From Adiantum capillus-veneris (Eukaryota; Streptophyta; Polypodiopsida; Polypodiales; Pteridaceae): a DNA stretch of 64,000 nucleotides. The number at the start of each line of letters is the position of its first letter. Position 1 is the first letter of the stretch. The stretch covers positions 89,672,680-89,736,679 of the forward strand of contig CM043962.1 in assembly GCA_014529385.2 (NCBI GenBank), given 5' to 3'. The notes beneath the pieces were generated by a model. That model was not told where the DNA came from. It made no database searches and was given only the letters and a program-made list of their open reading frames with translations. This document shows positions 20,952-33,194 of this stretch, in pieces. The position numbers were made by a program, and so were the translations under genes.

Positions 20952-21730
20952 ATGGCGGAGGAAGGGAAGCTCAAGATTGAGAAGTTCAACGTCAAAAACT
21001 ACCAACATTGGAAGATGCAGATTGAAGACTATCTCTACTAGAAGGACCTCTATTTGCCACTAGGCACTCTTGCAAAGAAGCCTGCAACGATGGCAGATGA
21101 AGCATGGATTTTCCTTGACCAAAAGGCCTTAGAAACAATCCGGTTAACCTTGGTGTCAATGGTGGCCTTCAATGTTTTGGAGATAAAGACCACGGAGGAC
21201 TTGATCAAGTCACTTGACGGCCTCTATGAGAAACCATCGGCATCCAATAAGGTATTTCTCATGAAGAGTTTGTTCAATCTAAAGATGGTAGAGAATGGTT
21301 CAGTTCCAGAACACCTAGATGACTTTAACACCTATATAAGTCAACTTCGAGCGGTGAAAATCTATTTTGATGACAAAGTGTGAGCTCTCCTTATACTATC
21401 GTCTCTACCAAATAGTTGGGACAACCTTGTGATGGCTGTAAGTAACTCTATTTCTGGCACAAATACTCTTAAGTTTGATGATATTGTGGGTGCTCTCCTA
21501 AGCAAGGAAATGTGAAGGAGAAGCATAGGAAACAAGAGGAAGGCCTAAGGAGAGGTTCAAAAACCAAAAGGATCGTGATTGCTCAAGGCAGAGCAAGTCA
21601 CGCACAAAGTCAGTTCTTGAATGTTTGAACTACGACAAGAAAGGCCACGTCAAGAAGGATTGCTGGTCAAAGAAGAAGCAAGAGTCGGAGTCTCAAGACA
21701 ACAAGCCAACATCAAGAACAATGTGACACG
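20952..21730 (+). pseudogene. gag: copia-1 gag, broken
   Basis: Copia Gag starting at ATG 20952 (MAEEGKLKIEKFN, NYQHWKMQIEDYL). A TAG interrupts at about 21039-21041 and TGA at 21381-21383. The UBN2-type Gag core is recognisable (EDLIKSLDGLYEKPSASNK, LDDFNTYISQL, LPNSWDNLV). The knuckle region near 21622-21665 reads CLNYDKKGHVKKDCW; the second Cys is Tyr, so the zinc site is broken. Coding frame shifts more than once before the protease. Confidence 0.8.
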
Positions 21731-21779
21731 TAAAGTAGAGAAAGATGCTCTAATTCTCTCATTAGACAATGTGTCTAAT

Positions 21780-22115
21780 TCCTAGATAATAGATTCCTGG
21801 GCTTCATGCCATGCGACACCACACAAGCAACATTTTCAACATTACACCAAAGGTAATTTTGGGTATGTATACTTGGGAGATGATGAAGCTTGTGAAATTG
21901 TCGGTAAAGGTACACTTCGTGTCAAAACTGCTAACGGAAGTGAATGGAAGCTTAAAGATGCTATGCATATTCCTTCTCTTTGCAAGAAGTTAATCTCTAC
22001 AAGAGAGTGGGACTATGAAGGTCACAACATTGCATTCCGAAACAAACGGTGGAAGATCTCAAAGGGATCTTTGGTGGTTGCCAAAGGAGAAAACGTTGGT
22101 ACACTTTACTTATGA
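21780..22115 (+). pseudogene. copia-1 protease region, broken
   Basis: Near 21786 the active-site segment reads IDSWASCHATPH, where copia normally has DSGAS, so the catalytic loop is altered. It continues in another frame with VGKGTLRVKTANGSEWKL, MHIPSLCKKLIST and WKISKGSLVVAKGE, the C-terminal half of the copia protease domain. It ends at 22113-22115. Confidence 0.75.
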
Positions 22116-22475
22116 GATAACTACACAAGTTGACAGTGTGGTGTGGTACTATCGGCTTGGGCATATGAGTGCCAAAGGAATGCAAATCCTTCAAACAAAG
22201 AAGCTTCTACTAGTTTTGAGAGGTGGAAAGCCGTTGTGGAGAATGAAACATGCAATAAAATTAAACGCCTCAGATTCGACAATGGAGCCTAATGTCAAAG
22301 CTAGATGCAAAGTCCAAAAAGTGTTTCTTTATTGGCTATGTAGAAAGTGACTTTGGGTATCGCATATGGAATCCTGAAGATGGTAAAATCTTTAGGAGTA
22401 GGGATGTACTTTTTAACGAACAAAATATGTACAAACATTACTTGGAAAGAAAACAAACAAAAGAAACAAAGGATT
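22116..22475 (+). pseudogene. copia-1 integrase, catalytic core deleted
   Basis: The gag-pre-integrase start is present (VWYYRLGHMSAKGMQIL at about 22129-22185). Shortly after, a fragment reads ENETCNKIKRLRFDNGA (about 22235-22283), which includes the second catalytic Asp region. It then jumps directly to KKCFFIGYVESDFGYRIWNP and RDVLFNE, the integrase end. The first Asp block and the Glu block (PQQNG) are missing, so two internal deletions of several hundred bases in total are inferred. It cannot integrate DNA. Confidence 0.75.
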
Positions 22476-22480
22476 AGAAC

Positions 22481-23275
22481 ATGGAGCTTGAGGACGATGA
22501 AGACTCAAGGACTACAAACAATGACAATGTGCAACAACGTCAACCAAATGAGGAGCCTCAACCTATTCGCGGAAGATCTACAAGAGCAAGTAGACCTCCA
22601 GAAAGGTTCGTTCAATCCTTCAACCATCTTTTGATCTCAGATTCTAGAGAGGTGGAATCATACGAAGAAGTTATGCATCAAGAATCCAAAAGAAGAATGG
22701 ATGAAGAGCATGCAAGTGGAGATGGACTCATTACATCACAACCAAACATGGGAGTTGTTGAGTTGCCTAAAGGTAAATGGGCACTTCAAAACAAATGGGT
22801 GTATAAGCTGAAGGAAGCAGAAGGTGAGAAGAAAAGGTACAAGTCTAGGCTTGTGGTAAAAGGGTTTTCTCAAAAGGAAGGTATTGATTTCAATATAATA
22901 TTTTCTCCTATTGTAAAAATGAACTTAATTACGCTTGTTGTCTTAAGCCTTGTGGCTACTCAAGATTTAGATCTTGAGCAAATGGATGTAAATACAGCGT
23001 TCCCTCACGGTGACTTAGAGGAGGAAATTTACATGCTTCAATGAAAGGATTATGAAGTAAAAGGTAAGGAGAAAATGGTTTGCAGATTGAAGAAAAGCTT
23101 GTATGGTTTAAATCAAGCATCAAGACAATGGTACTTGAAGTTTGATCGATGGATGTTGGATCATGGATTCACAAGATGCAACTCAAATCACTGCATCTTT
23201 ACAAAGAATTTACGAGATGGGAATCCTAATGTTGTATGTTGATGATATGCTGATTGCAATGCTAACATGTAGGAC
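22481..23275 (+). pseudogene. copia-1 reverse transcriptase, broken
   Basis: RT N-terminal part at 22481-23044: KWVYKLKEAEGE, YKSRLVVKGFSQKEGIDF, MDVNTAFPHGDLEEEIYM. A TGA interrupts at 23042-23044. It continues with CRLKKSLYGLNQASRQWYLKF. The catalytic YVDDMLI lies near 23237-23257 in a shifted frame. The order and motifs are those of Ty1/copia RVT_2. Confidence 0.85.
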
Positions 23276-23284
23276 ATCAAAGAC

Positions 23285-24192
23285 ATGCAAGAGGAGCTGT
23301 CTAAATCTTTTCCAATGAAAGATTTAGGTGCTACAAAGAGGATACTTGGTATGAAGATACCAAGGGACAGGATGAAGAAGACAATAAAGCTATCTCAAGA
23401 GGATTACATCAAGAAGGTACCAAAAAGGTTTGCAATGCAAAATGCAAAAACAGTTTCTACACTTTTGGCTGGTCACTTTAAACTAACCAAGGATATGTGT
23501 CCAAAGACACAAGAGGAGATAGCCTATATGTCTAAAGTTCCATATGCTGCAATGGTAGGTTCTCTTATGTATGCTATGGTTTGGACAAGGCCAAACATTG
23601 CACTTGTAGTGGGAGTTGTAAGTAGGTTCATGGACAACCCATGTAAAGAGCACTGTCAAGCTATGAAGTGGATACATAGGTATCTAAAGGGGACAACAAA
23701 AAATGATTTGTATTTTGGAGGCACTAATATTTTCTTGCAAGGGTATGCTGATGCAGATATGACAATTGACAAAGATACTCGAAGGAGCACTACTAGCTAT
23801 GTCTTCACAGTTGGAGGCACAACAATAAGTTGGGTTTCAAAGCTGCAGAAAGTGGTCTCAATTTCTACCACGGAAGCAGAGTATGTAGCAATGACGGAGG
23901 CAAGCAAAGAAATGTTGTGGCTTCACAGATTCTTGGAAGAGCTTGGATTCAAACAAGACAATGTGTCTTGTACAGTGATAGCCAAAGTGCTACCCATCTT
24001 GCAAAGAACTCAACATTTCATTCAAGGACAAAGCACATTGAGGTGAGATATCACTTCATACACACTCTTTTGGAAGAGGGTAAACTAAAGCTAGGAAATG
24101 TGCATACAAGTGAAAATCCTGCAGACATGTTTAGAAAGGTGGCCAACAAGGAGAAGTTGAGCTTTTGCTCATCTTCAATCGACATTCGATGA
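23285..24192 (+). pseudogene. copia-1 RT end and RNase H, frameshifted
   Basis: Open from 23285 (MKDLGATKRILGMKI, VPYAAMVGSLMYAMVWTRPNIA), with RNase H motifs YADADMTIDKDTRRSTTSY and TEAEYVAMTEASKEMLWL. A frameshift near 23970 moves the rest to the 23830 frame: DSQSATHLAKN, RTKHIEVRYHFI and NPADMFRKV. It stops at 24190-24192, 63 bases before the 3' LTR. This is the most intact part of copia-1. Confidence 0.85.
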
Positions 24193-24255
24193 TAAGAAGC
24201 CATGATGGAAAGTAGTCACATGTTTGGGTTCGAGATCAATCTTCAAGTGGGACAT

Positions 24256-24840
24256 TGTTAAGTATGGGGGATGATTTACCCCTTGTAATTTTTTGTGTTA
24301 AAAACGCACATTTGTAAGGCCTCCATTATGAGGAGAAAGCCATCGTGCGTGAAGAAAAATCACTCGTCAAAAACCAAAATCACTCGTCAGAAACCAAAAT
24401 CTTCACGTTTTGTCGGAATATTCCTTTTTGTCAGAATATTATGACCAGACCACGGTCAAAAAGTGGTGAAAAACAACCGGTCGATTGGCCGATATCCGGT
24501 GGCCGAATTCAAAAGCGGAATTATCTTCTCAAGGGCGGCCACACATGGGCTGATTGGAGGGTCCGATTTGGACTTGTCAACATAAGGGTGGCTACACACG
24601 GCTGCCTCTCATGAGAGAGGGCAACCCTTTTGGCCTATAAAAGGAGGCCTCTTCTACACACAAAAACGGATTGTGGTGCATTGTGAAGTTGATGTGAGGT
24701 GGTGAGAGTGAAGCAAGGTGGGAGATCCAAAAGGGTATAATCCCCTTGTAACTTACTTCTTGTTGGAAGTACTAAAGCCATTGAGTGGCTGCTTTCTCGT
24801 GGACGTAGCCCACATTGGGTGAACCACGTATATCGTTCGT

Positions 24841-24880
<40 letters not shown>

Positions 24881-24963
24881 CTATAATCTCTCGTGTGAAA
24901 GTTATTTCTCTTCATTAAGTAATCTTCACAATTATCTACTTAGCTACGTCCTATTTTCTAAAA
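24256..24963 (+). repeat. copia-1 3' LTR
   Basis: It starts TGTTAAGTATGGGGG directly after the purine-rich CTTCAAGTGGGACAT and ends near 24963 before a short CA run. It contains GGCCTATAAAAGGAGGCC and a CT tract at about 24843-24877. Confidence 0.85.
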
Positions 24964-25332
24964 CACACACACACACACCTAAGTACTTATACAACTAATA
25001 CTAACCTAGTACAAAGGCTGACTCCAAACCAGGTTTCGTTTAGGATTGGAATTTTTTATATATAAGAAATCCCTGCAACCCCTCAAAATAACATCCCCTC
25101 CCCCCCCCCCCCCCCCCGACTGATCCCTCCTACACCACTTTTGATAAGTTTTTTTGGCCTCTCCAAGATTATTTTTTTTGGCATACCTGAAATATGGGAC
25201 ACTACCCCAAAATAGGGTAGCTGGCGTTCATTTCTGAGATATCGTATTAGCTGTTATAAATAATTGTAGTACACATCGAGTATGTTCTTCACACTTGTCC
25301 TCTCACCCTCTCTACCTCACGACCCTGCTCCC
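24964..25332. other. Non-coding spacer with poly-C run
   Basis: A short CA run, AT-rich sequence, a run of about 18 C at 25100-25117, then sequence unrelated to either side. No gene is seen. It ends where family Y sequence begins. Confidence 0.6.
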
Positions 25333-26402
25333 AAATGAGCTCTGTGCACCTGCACATAGTATGGTGATATTTTTCTCTCCTCTTCTCTCCCACTCTATCC
25401 CCTATGTAGAGGGTCATGGTGGCTGCCGATTGTAGCCAAGCGCTTTGGGAGCCGATAAAAATTCAAATGAAATCATACACGCAGGTCTCCTCATCACTCC
25501 CTCCACTGATGGAATACTCTATAAGGTGAGGATGGCCCTGAGTCCCTCACTTAGTGTTGTATTTTGCGTGGTGTTTGTGTTTGAGTAAAGAGAGATTTGA
25601 GGGCTTTCTTGGCGGCTTGCCTATTGTCTAACGATGGAGATGGTAGAAAAGGATGGTGCTTCTCAGGTCCGCATTCTATTAAACAAAAGTACTTTTTTTA
25701 CTGATTTTTTCACACCAGACGTTCTGGTTTTTTTTGTGCAGCATAATAAGATTGATGTTTTATAAAAACTCTTAGCCCTGGTTGCTCACATTATAGGTTG
25801 CAAGTATGGTGGTCTTTGTGTAAACATAGGTTTCTTGTTGGGAGTATAGATCTCCTTCAAAAAGCATGGTATATGACTCTAATGGTCATTCTCTGCCAAA
25901 ACTCTGAGGTTGTAAAAAAAGGGGGGCAGGATGGTTGAAAGCATGTCTTGCCCTACTATGGGTGATACGTCTAGCAAAAATGCACCAGTCAACTGTATTT
26001 TTTAAAGTTTGTACATATTTTAGGTATCAATTCTCCTTGTGACTTACTTTAAAAATTGTATTATGGATATCGCTCTCTCGGCAGAGCTCATTGGCTTTTT
26101 ACAGATTTTTTATCACGACAGTATGGTTGTGCTTACCGTATCCCATTGTAGGTTTAAACTTGTCATTGGTTGATATAATAAGTGTCGTATAGTAGTGAGT
26201 ATGCAATTATGTTCTTGGTAATTTGTTTTGACCCGAAATACTAGTCCGGATTTTTAGACCAAACAAAACGATTTGAGGATTAAGACTAAAAATCAAAATG
26301 ACTGTGATTGTATGGAGATAGACGATAAAATGAAAAAAGATGTTTTGAACTAAAACTTACAAAACATTTTTTAGTCTTTTTGGGGGGTTTTCTCTGAGAC
26401 AT

Positions 26403-26436
26403 TTTGATCAGAAGGGGTTGTGGCCTTCTGATCAGA
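26403..26436. other. Hairpin in Y spacer
   Basis: TTTTGATCAGAAGG and CCTTCTGATCAGAA pair as a 14-bp stem with one mismatch around a loop of six bases. It is conserved in Y2 at 44399-44432. Confidence 0.7.
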
Positions 26437-26972
26437 ATGATATATATATATTATCTATTTAAGGTCTAAAAAATGGGTCTTTATAGGAACCTCACATATA
26501 ATTACTTTCATTAATCCAAGAGTTTTTTTAAATTTGATATAAAATACATACATCTTATACTTTATTATGACTGGATTACATATACACTCCAGATGTCTGT
26601 TTTAAAGTTAAAGAGTTGTAAGTTGGACATGATAACAACTAATATCGTCCAATAACACCTGTAAAATGCATTCAAAACTAACATATATGTTGTCTTGTTT
26701 GAATGGATGCAAGTGAGCACTCTATCCTTTCTTGGATTTTTTTGGCTTGAAGCAAATGGTTGTCCATGACTTCACTTGCTCCTACTACTTTGAATTACTT
26801 TTTTGATGGGTTATTATCATTGTATACTAGAATGAGACCTCGTCCTTATAGCCATGTACAAAGATAATTCTAAGCTTGAGTAGTTTTTGTATTAATCATT
26901 GCCTTTTTTCTAAAGCCAACTGTCTTTTGAGCGTTAAAGTTCATTTATTTCTTATTATATGAGTAAAAACAA

Positions 26973-27046
<74 letters not shown>
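26973..27046. repeat. (CA)n microsatellite
   Basis: About 70 bp of CA; the Y2 counterpart at about 44978-45066 is longer. Confidence 0.95.
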
Positions 27047-27048
<2 letters not shown>

Positions 27049-27515
27049 TAACACAGTGTTAGGTGTACGATTTAGACTATTTCAAGGCATTCAAAAAGAA
27101 TATATTTGCATTCAATTTGGAGTACTTCATGTAATTTTGGAAGGCTCTTTGATGCGTCTATAGCAAGGAGGACAACCAGCAGGGACTCAACAACTCAATT
27201 TTGGTGTTGATCCAACATGCTGCGCAAATCAACCAAAAGGCGACACGTGGAGACCTCACCTTCCTCTAATTTTTCAAGCTTCATTATAAAGAGCATAGAT
27301 AATAAACTATTGAATAATAGAAAAAAAACTATTGTGTATGCAAGTGCTCAAGAAAAACCTACGTTTAGTGTAATCCCATCTACAAATTTCCTTGACTATA
27401 TCTAATACACCTTGGAGGCCCTTGCCACGTGACATAAGGAAAGGGGTTGGAGGGGATGGGACTTGGAGACCAAGACAAAACAAGAAAGAGAGTGGATTGG
27501 GCGCAAAGAAAAGGG

Positions 27516-27553
<38 letters not shown>

Positions 27554-28160
27554 CATAGGATGGGCCACACACTCGTAAAATTTAATTTGAAGGTTAGGAC
27601 ACCCACAAAAATTGGAGGAAGAACCTAGGTTTAGTATAATCCAACATACAATTGAGTGTAATAGCCTTCAAATATAATAAAGTTGCCCCTAAAATTTCTC
27701 ATATGTAAGTTTTTTTAGTTTTGGGAGAAATTATCGTGCCTCACCTCGATTTAGTGCAACCCCCTCAAAATTTTTGAGACTTGCCTTAAAAATTCTAATT
27801 TGCCTTTAAGCGCTAGCAAAAACTTAGGCTTAGTGCAATCCCACCTATGACTTTTGAGATTCACCTTTGAATTATGAGTCAACCCAAGGTAAGAGCAAGA
27901 AATCTAGAGTAAAGACCTTAAAAAAAGCCAAGATTTGCCAGAGTTGTCTCCTATTGTTCGCCTTTGCTATCTGTTAAGGTCCACTCTTGCCTTAGGCTTG
28001 CACGCCTTCTGCTTTGGATTCGTCGGATCAAAATTTTCCAATTACGTCAATTCTTGATTTTTTTATTGTAGATGTTGATTCTTGATTCTTGATTGTGGAT
28101 CCTATTGATCATCGCTTTGTTGATTGGCTGATTGTAAAACCAATGCTTATTCTCCCTCCC

Positions 28161-28742
<582 letters not shown>

Positions 28743-28849
28743 CAAAACACAAATACATGCGTGCATTTATTGAGCTTTGAGCACTAAGGCTGGAGAGAGA
28801 TCATTTACGGCATGGAAGGTCTGTGCAATCCTACAAAGGGAGGTTCATT

Positions 28850-29172
28850 TGTAAAGAATGAGGATGCAAGAGAGCTACACAAGAAAGGCACAAAAGCACA
28901 CAGAGATGGAAAGCTTCTTCTTCTTCTTCACAGAAAAGAGAGTACAAAATGACTTAGTGCTAAAGCTGAAAAGTAGCACATATGTACATGCGGTCACTAA
29001 GTGTGAACTCGCTAGAAGCGTACTAGGCTGGCACTATAAGTGTAGTCCAGCTGTAGAATCACTGGCAGAGATCCTCCGTGTCGGTCACCTAACGCGCCAG
29101 TGAGTAAATGCCGTAAGCGGCCCAGATCCGTAGTGGATGCCAGCTCAAGGTGTAGAGCTCGACATCTCAACA
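28850..29172 (-). repeat. copia-2 3' LTR (left end in window)
   Basis: Matches 33819-34141 with about four substitutions. In element orientation it starts TGTTGAGATG and ends CTTTACA. The purine-rich GAGCTCGAGGGGGAG precedes it on the minus strand (29173-29187). Confidence 0.95.
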
Positions 29173-30203
29173 CTCCCCCTCGAGCTCTGCATGTCGCAGA
29201 GTCCAAGCATAGTCCGGAAACGTCGAAGCTTCTCAGCTCCGAGGGCCTTGGTAAAGATATCCGCTATCTGCTCCTCTGTGCTGACGTAGACCAAGTCGAT
29301 GTCGCCCGCCAACACTCGCTCTCGAACGTAGTAGTAATGGATCTCTATGTGTTTGGTCCTGGCATGGAACACTGGGTTCCTAGCCAACTGCATGCTGCTG
29401 AGGTTGTCACAATGGATGAAAATTTGCTGGTCCACCTGCACTCCCAAGTCCTCAAGTAATGTGCGTAGCCAAGCTACCTCGCACGCCGCAACTGCTGCAC
29501 CTCTGTACTCGGCCTTTGTGCTCGATAAAGCAACCGTAGGCTGCTTTTTGCTGCTCCAAGTAACAGCAACACTCCCAAAAGAGAACATGAAGCCACTCGT
29601 AGATCTCCTATCAACAATGCTACCTGCCCAATCTGCATCTGTATACCCATACAATGCTAATGGTGCATCTGCTGCATAGAACAATGCGTAGTCAAGAGTA
29701 CCTTGCACATACCTAAGTGTGCGTCGTACTCCATCCAAATGTGGCTTCCTCGGAAGTTGCATGAACTGACTCTCCAAGCCTACTGTGTAGCTCAAGTCTG
29801 GCCTCGTGATAGTCAAGTAGATTAGACTACCCACAATCTTCCTGTACATGTTGACATCCTCAACAACATCACCCTTCTCTGCACTCAGCTTTGCATTCAC
29901 ATCCAAGGGAATAGAAATTGGCTTACAATCAGCCATACCATACTTTGACAACATGTCCAAAGCATACTGTCTCTGTGATAGCCATACACCCTCTGGAGTC
30001 CTGATCACTTCAATGCCAAGAAAGTAGCGCAACTCACCTAAATCTTTCATTTCAAACTCCTGTTTGAGAAGACCCTTCACATGGTCAATCTCCATAGCAT
30101 TGTCACCAACAATAATAAGGTCATCTACATATATGGTAATGATCACAATCCCCATGAGCTCTCCTAAAACCACTACTGACAAGATACTTGGCAATCCTGT
30201 CAT
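29145..30203 (-). CDS. pol: copia-2 reverse transcriptase end and RNase H
   Basis: Minus-strand frame with the RT catalytic segment IYVDDLIIVGDN near its start, then MKDLGELRYFLGIEV, QRQYALDMLSKYG and SLIYLTITRPDLSYTVG. The RNase H follows: YTDADWAGSIVDRRSTSGF, STKAEYRGAAVAACEVAWL, CDNLSSMQLARNPVFHARTK and EEQIADIFTKALG. The frame overlaps 30121-32043 in another phase; a small deletion and frameshift near 30165-30200 separate the YVDD block from the rest of RT. The first residues of this frame are therefore not a true start. The stop lies at 29145, inside the LTR border. Confidence 0.9.
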   Translation of the reverse strand: MTGLPSILSVVVLGELMGIVIITIYVDDLIIVGDNAMEIDHVKGLLKQEFEMKDLGELRYFLGIEVIRTPEGVWLSQRQYALDMLSKYGMADCKPISIPLDVNAKLSAEKGDVVEDVNMYRKIVGSLIYLTITRPDLSYTVGLESQFMQLPRKPHLDGVRRTLRYVQGTLDYALFYAADAPLALYGYTDADWAGSIVDRRSTSGFMFSFGSVAVTWSSKKQPTVALSSTKAEYRGAAVAACEVAWLRTLLEDLGVQVDQQIFIHCDNLSSMQLARNPVFHARTKHIEIHYYYVRERVLAGDIDLVYVSTEEQIADIFTKALGAEKLRRFRTMLGLCDMQSSRGSVEMSSSTP

Positions 30204-32078
30204 ACCATGCTCTAGAGCCCTGCTTCAAACCATACAAAGCTTTGAGAAGTCTGCATACATAATCTGGGTAACCTGGATCGATATAACCAGGTGGCTGATC
30301 CATATATACTTCCTCTTGCAACTCACCATTCAAGAAGGCATTCTTTACATCCATTTGATGCATAATCCATCCTCTAGATGCAGCCACTGCTATGACAGCT
30401 CTCACTGTCGTCATCTTTGCCACTGGAGCAAAGGTCTCCTCATAGTCTATGCCATACGTCTGTGCATAACCCTTTGCGACCAGCCTTGCCTTGTGACGCT
30501 CAATGTTACCATCAGCCTTATGCTTGGTTTTATACACCCATTTACAGCCAATAGCTTTCTTGCCACTTGGCAATGGCACCAACTCCCATGTGTCATTTAC
30601 TTCCAATGCAGCCATCTCTTCATTCATTGCATCATCCCAATGCACATTTCCAACTGCATCCTCAAAACATGTGGGCTCCACATCCTGTATCACCTTAGCC
30701 ATGTAGGCTTGGTGATGCGCTAGATACCCATCATAAGTCAATTTTTGAACTGGATTTCTGACTCTATTAGATCTGCGCGGTCCTGGGTCACTCCTTTGCC
30801 CTCTAGCATCTTCTTGTACTTTCCTTACACCAGGTGTCCTGACAGTCGGAATTCCAAATTCCTCATCAAGACTTTGTTCAGAACCATCTGAATCCATGTC
30901 TACATGTGAAAAACCTGATGATGCATCAACCATAAAGGGAGGTTCATCAACCTTTTCCTTTCCTTTTCGTGATACATTCCCTGTACCTGTTGGTGGAGTA
31001 ACCTTCGTACGTAGTCTACCATTCCATGGTTTCTCAACAGAGCCACGAGAAGAGGACTCTTGTGGTCCACTCAAAACCTGTGACTGTGGCCTCACATTTT
31101 GTACAACCACATCATCTTTTACATCAGCCCCAATAGTGCCATGTGCATTACTGTACCGGCTGCTCATCTCATCAAAGACTACATCTCTGCTCACTCGTAA
31201 TTCTCGTGTAGTAGGATTGTAGCACCTGTACCCCTTTTGTTCAAGGGAATATCCCACAAGAATACATTTCTCTGCTTTAGGATCCAATTTCCTACGCAAC
31301 TCATCTGGTACATGCACGTAAGCTATGCAGCCAAACACTTTCAAGTGTGCCAAATCAGGCTTTGTACCTGTAAACTTTTCCTCAGGTGTTACATCATGCA
31401 CCGCAGCTGTAGGTGTCCTGTTCATAATGTACACAGCTGTATTTACAGCTTCAGCCCAGAAATGATGAGGCATGTTCTTCTCATTCATCAATGCACGTGC
31501 AACCTCTGCAATGTGCCTGTTTTTCCTTTCTGCGACCCCATTCTGCTGTGGAGTATATCTGCATGTAAACTGCCTGTGTATACCATGCATTCGCAGAAAA
31601 TCTGAAAAATCATTGGAGAAGTACTCTCCCCCTCCATCTGACCTCAATGTCTTGATTTGCATATCTGTCTCCTTCTCAATCATGACTTTGAAGTCTTGAA
31701 AGTGACCAAACACTTCACTTTTGTTACGCATGAAGTAGACCCATACTTTCCTTGTATGGTCATCAATGAAAGAGACATAATACCTGCAACCATGTATACT
31801 TGCAGTATCGGTTGGACCCCAAACATCTGTGTGCACCACCTCAAGTGGCTTTTTACATACATTGCGCTCATGTGGAAATGAGCCCTTTGACTGTTTTCCA
31901 AACTGGCATGCTGCACACACTTTATGCATACCATCCACCTTGAATTTGGGAAAACCTTTTACAATCTGTTTTGATTGCATGCTGCGCAATCTCTGCTCAT
32001 TGACATGGCCAATGCGTTTGTGCCAAATGTCAACATCAGCCACAACACCTATGCCCTGTGCAAATAATGCAGCTTTAC
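30121..32078 (-). CDS. pol: copia-2 integrase and reverse transcriptase N-terminal part
   Basis: Minus-strand frame carrying the gag-pre-integrase zinc motif (DIWHKRIGHVNEQRL and CAACQFGKQ). The integrase core has VHTDVWGP, TLRSDGGGEYFS and PQQNGVAERKNRHI, so all three acidic residues are present. Integrase C-terminal FGCIAYVHVPDELR and RVSRDVVFDE follow. After an acidic linker the RT begins (CKWVYKTKHKADG, VAKGYAQTYGIDYEETFAPVAKM, MDVKNAFLNGELQEEVYM, LLKALYGLKQGSRAWYDRI). Frame breaks lie at both ends: near 32075-32085 toward the protease, and near 30165 before YVDD. Confidence 0.92.
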
Positions 32079-33194
32079 CTCAGGCATGTCTACTTTCAGC
32101 GTAAACATTCTGCCCACACATTTGCCCTCTGTGATCAGCTTACAGCCATTCTGGAAATCTTCTACATAACAGCCATTTGGATTGAAGCGAACCTGCAAAC
32201 CCTGCTCAACCATTTGTCCAACAGAAACAAGATTCTTTGTAATGTTTGGGACATGAAGTACATCTGCTAAGTACTTTGATTTCCCACTCTTCGTATTTAG
32301 AGGTATGTCCCCTACATGAGCAATGGGGTGAGCTGTGTCATCTCCTGTCTGCACATAGCCTGACACATCTGGTTTGCGCATATCTCTAAACCACTCTCCA
32401 CGAGACGTCATGTGATTAGAGGCACCTGAATCCACATACCAAACATCATCTTGGGTGGAATTCTCTACAGTCATTGTATTCATTACATGTTGCATAACAA
32501 ACATGCGCTCGTTTTTGCTGTCATCTGCATCTCTGCTAGTAGATGCATAGTTGCCCTGTTCTCTCTTTCTACTTGCTTTTCCCTTTGGACAGTCACGTGA
32601 CATGTGACCTCTTTCACCACAAGTCCAACATTCTCTACTATCTGGAGTATGTTGCTGCCTGCTTGATCCTGCACCACGACCTCTTTGACTCCCCCTGCCT
32701 TGAGACTGGTTTCCCCTGCCACCTGTATTGTTTTGATTTGATTGAACTTCCAAAAATTGGCCCCTACAACCCCTTGGGCCTCGACCACGACCTCTACCTC
32801 TACCTCTGTTGGATTTAGAATAGAAGGCCTGTTCAGAATTATTTCTGCCATGAGAAGAAGATGTGTCAAGGTTCTTCTCCTCAAGAATAAGCATAGAAAT
32901 CAAATCTTGGAACACGGGGATGTCGTCTCTTGTATTCATGGAAGACCTAAAATGTACATACTCATCTCCTAGACCATCCAAGCATGCACGGACAATGTCA
33001 TCGTCTTCCACTGAGACTTTAATAGATCCAAGAGCCTCAATGATACTCTTGATCTTCAAAGCATAATCATTGATGGAGAGGTTGTTCCTCTTAACCTGAT
33101 TTAGCTCCGACTTTAGTTGAAGCTTCCTGGCCTTGGTGTTCACCTCGAACAATCTACCTAAGTTTTTCCATGCAATGGCGGGGGTTTGCAGCAT
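32049..33194 (-). CDS. gag: copia-2 gag C-terminal half and protease
   Basis: Minus-strand frame of 381 codons. It begins in the gag core (WKNLGRLFEVNTKARK, LSINDYALKIKSIIEAL), then a Gly/Arg-rich RNA-binding stretch, a knuckle CWTCGERGHMSRDC, and the protease active site WYVDSGASNHMTS, followed by DVLHVPNITKNLVSVGQ. A one-base frameshift near 32075-32085 puts a TAG at 32049-32051; the neighbouring frame carries on without a stop. The 5' part of gag is in another frame at 33154-33459. Confidence 0.9.
   Translation of the reverse strand: MLQTPAIAWKNLGRLFEVNTKARKLQLKSELNQVKRNNLSINDYALKIKSIIEALGSIKVSVEDDDIVRACLDGLGDEYVHFRSSMNTRDDIPVFQDLISMLILEEKNLDTSSSHGRNNSEQAFYSKSNRGRGRGRGRGPRGCRGQFLEVQSNQNNTGGRGNQSQGRGSQRGRGAGSSRQQHTPDSRECWTCGERGHMSRDCPKGKASRKREQGNYASTSRDADDSKNERMFVMQHVMNTMTVENSTQDDVWYVDSGASNHMTSRGEWFRDMRKPDVSGYVQTGDDTAHPIAHVGDIPLNTKSGKSKYLADVLHVPNITKNLVSVGQMVEQGLQVRFNPNGCYVEDFQNGCKLITEGKCVGRMFTLKVDMPEVKLHYLHRA

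Larger units (their letters stand above)
20404..24963 (+). mobile_element. Ty1/copia element copia-1 (decayed, 5' LTR truncated)
   Basis: About 4.6 kb. Partial 5' LTR, initiator-Met primer site, gag, broken protease, integrase with its core deleted, RT, RNase H and a full 3' LTR of about 708 bp. The gene order protease-integrase-RT-RNase H identifies Ty1/copia. The 5' LTR lacks roughly its first 230 bp compared with the 3' LTR, so no target duplication can be called. Many stops and frameshifts make it non-autonomous. Confidence 0.9.
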
